Origin: Parachlamydiaceae bacterium
GTDB lineage: Bacteria > Chlamydiota > Chlamydiia > Chlamydiales > Parachlamydiaceae
Direction: 5' to 3'
NCBI GenBank assembly: GCA_013817115.1
Contig: JACDDG010000040.1
Span: 1-10,919 of the forward strand
DNA: 10,919 bases
Position 1 is the stretch's first letter, and each line of letters starts with the position of its first letter. The translations under genes and the position numbers were made by a program. Under the pieces are notes generated by a model, which saw only the letters and a list, made by a program, of their open reading frames with translations, searched no databases and was not told the DNA's origin. This document shows, piece after piece, positions 6,975 through 10,919 of the stretch.

Positions 6975-7925
6975 TTATCCAACTGCTACACCGCTCGGAG
7001 TAATAAGGACCGGTACTTCAAGAATTACGCTAACAACAACAGAGGCTACAATACATAAAACTTGAGATAACCACCCACCATTGCTGTTTTCTATATCTTT
7101 TTTGGTCTGCTCAACATTTTTTTGGAGCTGGACAGTTGCATTTTTTAATTGTTCTATTTGCTGACCCGTCAACGCAATTTCCTTGTTTAAGAGCGGTATC
7201 GCATCCCTCATCTCTTCTGCTGCATTTTTTAGATCATCCACTTTCTTTAGGATTGCAGCACTTTTTTCAGCAAACTCATGATCTTGCGCTTTAACTTTTT
7301 CTTTAACTTCTTCAACTTTTTGCAACACTTTTTGGCTGACATTGTCCATTTTGTCATCAAGAGTGTTTTTTTTCTCCTTCAAATTTCGGACTTTTTCGCG
7401 GAGCTGTTCCATTTTTGCTTTTTGGGCACTTTCCTTTTCAAGCTCTTTTGCTCTTTTAGCTTCAGAATCACGAAGCTGTTTTAAAAGATTCTCGGGAACT
7501 TTCTCGTGAATTTCGACAACTTTTTTAGTTTCCGCTATTACTTTATCTGCATTATCAGCAAACGGCTTAGAATAAAAAATAGAATTGGGATCTTTTAATT
7601 TTTCACTCATCAACTGAATGATAGGTACCGGTTGATTTACAAAAAGCTCTACCGGCACAACAATTGTGATGAGCATTTCAATAAATTCTTTTTTTACTAT
7701 TCTTAAGTCAGGATAATCTTTAGCCGTGATCGCTTCTACAAATTGTTCATGCCATTTTGAAATGAGCTCTACGGAAGGATGTTCATTGATGGAACGAAAA
7801 TTTTGCAATGCTTGCTGAACTTCTTTAAGTTCAGCTTTGATAGGGGGTCTAAGAGCATCTTGCCCAAGCACCGCAAAAGCTGGTCTTTGTTGGATGATAT
7901 CTCTATTAGTGATGTTGAAGCTCAT
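6975..7925 (-). CDS. Coiled-coil protein with C-terminal hydrophobic tail (316 aa)
   Basis: Fifth gene of the operon. Its ATG overlaps the stop of the preceding gene (ATGA, 4 bp), implying translational coupling, and AAAGGAG lies 6 bases upstream. The N-terminal 130 residues look helical and include SKWHEQFVEAI and a hydrophobic patch (FIEMLITIVVPVELF, about 81-95). Residues 145-282 are a long Lys/Glu-rich coiled coil (for example KVRNLKEKKNTLDDKMDNV). After GG comes a strongly hydrophobic segment, WLSQVLCIVASVVVSVILEV (285-304), and a short uncharged end. A single C-terminal membrane segment after a coiled coil suits a tail-anchored or membrane-inserting protein, such as a translocator or effector. 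No family is recognised and the function is unknown. Confidence 0.88.
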   Translation of the reverse strand: MSFNITNRDIIQQRPAFAVLGQDALRPPIKAELKEVQQALQNFRSINEHPSVELISKWHEQFVEAITAKDYPDLRIVKKEFIEMLITIVVPVELFVNQPVPIIQLMSEKLKDPNSIFYSKPFADNADKVIAETKKVVEIHEKVPENLLKQLRDSEAKRAKELEKESAQKAKMEQLREKVRNLKEKKNTLDDKMDNVSQKVLQKVEEVKEKVKAQDHEFAEKSAAILKKVDDLKNAAEEMRDAIPLLNKEIALTGQQIEQLKNATVQLQKNVEQTKKDIENSNGGWLSQVLCIVASVVVSVILEVPVLITPSGVAVG

Positions 7926-8479
7926 TTTTTACTCCTTTCATAAGATGACTGATTCTTATATTTATCATAACGCTGATGACCGGAATTTGCTGCATAGGCA
8001 GTTGTCTTTTTACCAAGTTCATCAAGGAATGGATCTTTGCGGTTTTTTTTTGCTTTCAAAGCGGATTGCAAGTTCTGTAATTGATTGTTTAATACCAAAT
8101 TCTCTTCTTGTGTCTTTCTTAGCTGCCCTCTTGTGATTGCCAAAGATTTAATGGCAACACCAAACATTTTTTGTTGATCTTCAAAGGACTCGGTGAGGTT
8201 AGGAATTTGAATTTCAATAGCCATAAAAGGGTTAAGATCACTCTTTTTATTAAGGGCATCTTCAATTTCACCAAATTTTTCACTTTTTTCTTTTAATTGC
8301 TCTACTACAAATTTTTCTGTTTTTTCCAGCCTTCTTTCACGTTGCAGGAGGCGTTTATTGGCAAGTTCAATTTGCTTTTCAGGGGACTGCAAAGGAATCA
8401 ATTTGTCATTCATTTGGTAATCAACAACTGCATTCATCATTTCCATAGGCATTCCTATGGGTCTTCTTGTAGGTCCCAT
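7922..8479 (-). CDS. Small basic coiled-coil protein (185 aa)
   Basis: Fourth gene of the operon, 11 bases after the previous stop and coupled to the next gene by an ATGA overlap. The start at ATG 8479 is supported by AATTTAAGGAA 7 bases upstream. The N-terminus is Met- and Pro-rich (MGPTRRPIGMPMEMM). A first helical coiled-coil stretch covers about 33-78 (NKRLLQRERRLEKTEKF), a middle segment contains FMAIEIQIPNLTESFEDQ, and a second coiled coil covers about 112-146. The tail from 145 onward is basic and polar, ending in many Lys, Tyr and Ser. No signal peptide or membrane segment is seen. Size and composition would suit a chaperone, an assembly factor or a structural partner of its neighbours, but this is only inferred from position. 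I do not recognise a family. Confidence 0.85.
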   Translation of the reverse strand: MGPTRRPIGMPMEMMNAVVDYQMNDKLIPLQSPEKQIELANKRLLQRERRLEKTEKFVVEQLKEKSEKFGEIEDALNKKSDLNPFMAIEIQIPNLTESFEDQQKMFGVAIKSLAITRGQLRKTQEENLVLNNQLQNLQSALKAKKNRKDPFLDELGKKTTAYAANSGHQRYDKYKNQSSYERSKK

Positions 8480-8486
8480 CTTTTTC

Positions 8487-8497
8487 TTCCTTAAATT
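8487..8497 (-). promoter_or_regulatory. Ribosome binding leader AATTTAAGGAA of the 185-aa gene
   Basis: It is identical to the 11-mers at 6951-6961 and 9288-9298 and lies 7 bases before ATG 8479. It overlaps the stop codon of the 262-aa gene (TAA at 8491-8493), which would let terminating ribosomes restart nearby. Confidence 0.7.
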
Positions 8498-9279
8498 GCG
8501 TTAATCAATGCTTCTAATTCATCTCTTATTTGGAGCAAAAGATTATCTGTAGTGGTTATCTCTTTGTCATGACTCTCAATTTCTGTGATTTGACTTTTAA
8601 GATTTTTATAAATAGCAGAAAATGATTCAGTTATGTTGTCAAGGGATTCATGCAGATGGTCAATTTCTTTTTCTTGATGTTTATTAAGAGCTATAAGATC
8701 GCTTTTCAATTGTTGAAAACTATTTTCCATTTGATCTAAAAGTTTATCAGCATCTTTGTAGAGTTTATCTTCAAGTTCATCAAAAAGAGTGTTAATGGTT
8801 ACCATCATTTCCTCAATCTCAAGCGAAATATCATATCTTAATTGCACTTCCTTCATTTTTTGCCGATCCGACTCAATAAAGGCTTCGACGTCTATATTTT
8901 TTGGAAGAACAAAAATCACAATGTTTTTGATTTTATTACTGATTACAATCCATTTTACTTTTTCAAAATCACTTTCCCCGGCATAATTAGACATCACATT
9001 TTCAAGATAATTATCTAGGAATAAGAGCATGTGAGCTACTTTTTCAATCTTGTAATTTTCAAAAAAAGATGTCTTCCATTTTTCAACTTGGGAAAAAACT
9101 TCTGGCTGATACTTACTTTCAAGACTTTCAATGGTCACCATTGCTTTATGCAGAAGTTTATCTACTTTTTGATGAACAGGGTCTTTAAGAGTAAACACCA
9201 AATGGGCAGGGTTATTTTGTTGAGGGCTTATTACCTCACTTATCGTTTGGCTTCCTGTTCCTTTAGAATAATCAATCAT
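8491..9279 (-). CDS. Coiled-coil protein (262 aa)
   Basis: Third gene of the operon, 18 bases after the previous stop. ATG 9279 follows AATTTAAGGAA by 8 bases. The polar N-terminus (1-35) is followed by a helical domain (36-130) with VEKWKTSFFENY and a hydrophobic patch, IVISNKIKNIVIFVLP (111-126), too interrupted by Lys to be a clear membrane span. Residues 140-260 are almost continuous amphipathic helix with heptad-like spacing of Leu and Ile (for example LLDQMENSFQQLKSDLIALN), ending ALINAI. There is no Sec signal. The KW..xF motif followed by a hydrophobic patch and a coiled coil recalls the layout of the 316-aa protein, so the two could be distant paralogues. No function is recognised. 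Confidence 0.87.
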   Translation of the reverse strand: MIDYSKGTGSQTISEVISPQQNNPAHLVFTLKDPVHQKVDKLLHKAMVTIESLESKYQPEVFSQVEKWKTSFFENYKIEKVAHMLLFLDNYLENVMSNYAGESDFEKVKWIVISNKIKNIVIFVLPKNIDVEAFIESDRQKMKEVQLRYDISLEIEEMMVTINTLFDELEDKLYKDADKLLDQMENSFQQLKSDLIALNKHQEKEIDHLHESLDNITESFSAIYKNLKSQITEIESHDKEITTTDNLLLQIRDELEALINAI

Positions 9280-9287
9280 TTTACATT

Positions 9288-9298
9288 TTCCTTAAATT
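9288..9298 (-). promoter_or_regulatory. Ribosome binding leader AATTTAAGGAA of the 262-aa gene
   Basis: The 11-mer is the same as at 8487-8497 and 6951-6961. It starts at the last base of the preceding gene's TAA (9298-9300) and lies 8 bases before ATG 9279. Confidence 0.7.
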
Positions 9299-10320
9299 TA
9301 TTGGATGGAGCATGAGTTATCTTGATTTCTTAAATCATTAATTTGATTTTGGCAGCTTTGAATTTGTGAGCATAAATTCCTATTCTCAGCTCTTTGTTGC
9401 TCCAAAGTTTTATAGGCCGAAAATAGTTCAGATTTAGTTTTAAGAAGCATCTCTTCCGTGATCATGGTGGTCTCATGACAAACTTTAATGGTATTGGTCT
9501 CACGAATTCTAGAGCTATCTAACATTCTATCGATTTCTTTTATCTGAAGGAGATGGCTTTGGTGAATTTGTTCAAGTTTCAAGTCATATGCTTTAAGTCC
9601 TTCACTGTTCATTTCTGAAAGTGTCTCTACCATCTCGAAAAGTTCTAAATTTTCAAGACTTTGTTTTTCAAGAATCTTTATTTTCTCCATATTTTCTTTA
9701 GCAAGTGCAATGATTTGATTAAAGCCTCCAAAAAGAAAATAATTCTTAACTTCCAATGGGATCATTAAATCTTGGGTGTCTAGTTGAATTTCTGGCTTGA
9801 GCACTAATGACTCATGCTTTAATTGTTTTGGGCACTTATCAAGCCAGGCTAAAACTTCTTTAGCAAACGGGTGGGGCTCTGCACGAATACTTTTACCGCC
9901 AAAAGATTTCCCCAGCATCAAAAACTCATCAAGAGTTGCTTTTTCCCAAGTCACAGAATTTTCAATCAACCATGGATCTACTAAAAGAGAGGTGCTAAAT
10001 GGGTTTTTGAGTATTTTTTTTAACACATCAATTTTTACAATGGTCTCCTTCAATGCCTTGACAGTCTCTTGCTCACGTACATTTTCATCGCTTGTCTCTT
10101 TGCAGACTTTGACTAAATGAGTCATTTTTTCTACGACAAAATATATGAAGGATCGCCCTTCTTTTTTTAATTCTTTTGATAGGGGGTCTTGGTTATAAGC
10201 ATACTTATTTAAGATCGATTCGAATGTGTGAAAAATCGAAAGTTCTTCCAATTGAGGAAGATCGATAGCATCAAAATTGCCGGCTTGCTCAAAAATAGTT
10301 ATGGTGTTTGAAATTGTCAT
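9298..10320 (-). CDS. Coiled-coil protein (340 aa)
   Basis: Second gene of the operon in this window, 6 bases after the stop of the gene before it. Its ribosome binding site (AAAGGAAG) lies inside the end of that gene, so translation is probably coupled. The first 195 residues form a mixed helical domain without a signal peptide. Recognisable segments are SKELKKEGRSFIYFVVEKM (48-66), DPWLIENSVTWEKATLDEF (115-133) and PHPFAKEVLAWLDKCPKQL (149-167). Residues 205-335 are a long coiled coil with regular Leu/Ile/Met spacing (MEKIKILEKQSLENLELFEM) and two Cys residues near the end (CSQIQSCQ). The layout of globular helical N-domain plus C-terminal coil is shared with the 262-aa protein. No family is recognised; a structural or secreted partner role is only suggested by context. 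Confidence 0.87.
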   Translation of the reverse strand: MTISNTITIFEQAGNFDAIDLPQLEELSIFHTFESILNKYAYNQDPLSKELKKEGRSFIYFVVEKMTHLVKVCKETSDENVREQETVKALKETIVKIDVLKKILKNPFSTSLLVDPWLIENSVTWEKATLDEFLMLGKSFGGKSIRAEPHPFAKEVLAWLDKCPKQLKHESLVLKPEIQLDTQDLMIPLEVKNYFLFGGFNQIIALAKENMEKIKILEKQSLENLELFEMVETLSEMNSEGLKAYDLKLEQIHQSHLLQIKEIDRMLDSSRIRETNTIKVCHETTMITEEMLLKTKSELFSAYKTLEQQRAENRNLCSQIQSCQNQINDLRNQDNSCSIQ

Positions 10321-10326
10321 CTTAAA

Positions 10327-10919
10327 TTATCTTCCTTTATTTAAATTTTCATATGTTTCAAGGGTCACAATCAAACTTTCCATCTGATTTTTGCCTGTAT
10401 AAATATATTTATCGAGATCTTTTTGTATCCAGCCACAATGATAATCCACGGAAGTCGGAGAATATAGATTTGGGGGGTACATCCCCCTATTAACTTTTGC
10501 TAATTGCTCCCAAACGATTTTACTATGGGTTGCCTTTACTTCTTTTAAAATTTTTGAAATTGGAGAATTTTGATTTTTTAGTTTCAAATTCTCTTTATGA
10601 ATTTCAACAATTTTTTCCTTTTGACAGATCAATTGTTGATTTTGAAACTGTAAAGGAGAAATAAGCTTTACTAACAGATCATTCTTTTCAGATACTCTTT
10701 CAATTTCATTTTTTAGTAATGGGTCAATCTTGCTTAGATTTAATGAATAAACGGGAGAAATAGCCTTTTCTAATAAATCTACAGGTGCCTCTGTTGAAAT
10801 TGTATCAATTTTTAAGGCATCTTTAATTTCAATTATTGCTAATTTGGCAACCTTTTCCCTCAAAATTACAAATTCAGAAACTCTGTCAGAATGATAATGT
10901 TCTCGATATTCATTCCTGC
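10327..10919 (-). CDS. Coiled-coil protein, N-terminus cut by the window edge (at least 197 aa)
   Basis: This is the most upstream gene visible in the operon. The frame is open to the right edge: residues RNEYREHYHSDRVSEF precede a TTG at 10863, which I reject as the start because the upstream codons are protein-like and no strong ribosome binding site precedes it. The visible part begins with a helical stretch (KVAKLAIIEIKDALKI), then a Leu-rich coiled-coil segment around LVKLISPLQFQNQQLIC and IVEIHKENLKLKNQN. The C-terminal domain is aromatic and Pro-rich (GMYPPNLYSPTSVDYHCGW) and ends TLETYENLNKGR. Its last codons hold the ribosome binding site of the 340-aa gene. The operon promoter must lie beyond the window. 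No family is recognised. Confidence 0.8.
   Translation of the reverse strand, partial: RNEYREHYHSDRVSEFVILREKVAKLAIIEIKDALKIDTISTEAPVDLLEKAISPVYSLNLSKIDPLLKNEIERVSEKNDLLVKLISPLQFQNQQLICQKEKIVEIHKENLKLKNQNSPISKILKEVKATHSKIVWEQLAKVNRGMYPPNLYSPTSVDYHCGWIQKDLDKYIYTGKNQMESLIVTLETYENLNKGR

Noticed and set aside
7278..7484. Plus-strand Phe-rich ORF (68 aa)
   Set aside because: It is the antisense reading of the Lys/Glu-rich coiled coil of the 316-aa gene; Lys and Glu codons read as Phe and Leu on the other strand. Similar shadows at 8297, 8789 and 9031 were dropped for the same reason.
9298..10320. Assignment of the 340-aa protein to a known helical pore-forming toxin (XaxAB/YaxAB or ClyA type)
   Set aside because: Only the size and helical layout fit. 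I found no specific motif of those families, so it stays a hypothesis for structural comparison.
10327..10863. TTG at 10863 as the start of the rightmost gene (178 aa)
   Set aside because: The frame stays open to the window edge with protein-like codons (RNEYREHYHSDRVSEF), so the true start most likely lies outside the window.
1..10919. CRISPR array, tRNA or rRNA genes
   Set aside because: No regularly spaced repeats and no cloverleaf-like or rRNA-like sequence were seen on either strand.

Overview
The window is AT-rich (roughly one third G+C by eye) and looks like an accessory or decaying stretch of a bacterial chromosome. It holds decayed insertion sequences, a broken sigma-54 gene, and a long operon of unrecognised coiled-coil proteins. 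The RpoN sequence, the mix of ISAs1, IS5 and IS1634 elements and the cytoplasmic coiled-coil proteins fit an amoeba-associated member of the Chlamydiae (Parachlamydiaceae-like). That assignment is an inference from overall character; I could not search a database.

Left part (1-2012): an ISAs1-family insertion sequence (183-1611) has perfect 29-bp terminal inverted repeats and a 9-bp target duplication. It sits inside a small minus-strand gene. Removing the element and one copy of the duplication restores an uninterrupted 179-codon frame running from 2012 to a stop at 35-37. The transposase frame (321-1523) has one in-frame TAG at 438-440, so both the target gene and the transposase are broken.

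Middle part (2013-4848): an AT-rich gap is followed by a short ORF and then rpoN (2545-3992). The rpoN copy is a pseudogene with an in-frame TAA at 3436-3438 and a short deletion plus frameshift near 3705 that removes most of the DNA-binding helix-turn-helix. The RpoN box is still readable at 3918-3944. Next come remnants of two unrelated transposases joined head to tail, an IS5-like N-terminus and an IS1634-like middle piece.

Right part (4849-10919): six consecutive minus-strand genes lie 29 bp or less apart, one pair overlapping by 4 bp, so they are very probably one operon. The order of transcription is a gene cut by the right window edge, then products of 340, 262, 185, 316 and 698 aa. 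The first five are mainly alpha-helical coiled-coil proteins without Sec signals; the 316-aa protein ends in a hydrophobic tail. The last is a multi-domain protein whose C-terminal third resembles secreted toxin or effector domains. Three of the genes share an identical 11-base leader (AATTTAAGGAA) before the start codon. I infer a secreted effector/toxin or translocation module. This is the best candidate for an undescribed system here, but no function could be assigned from recognised homology.
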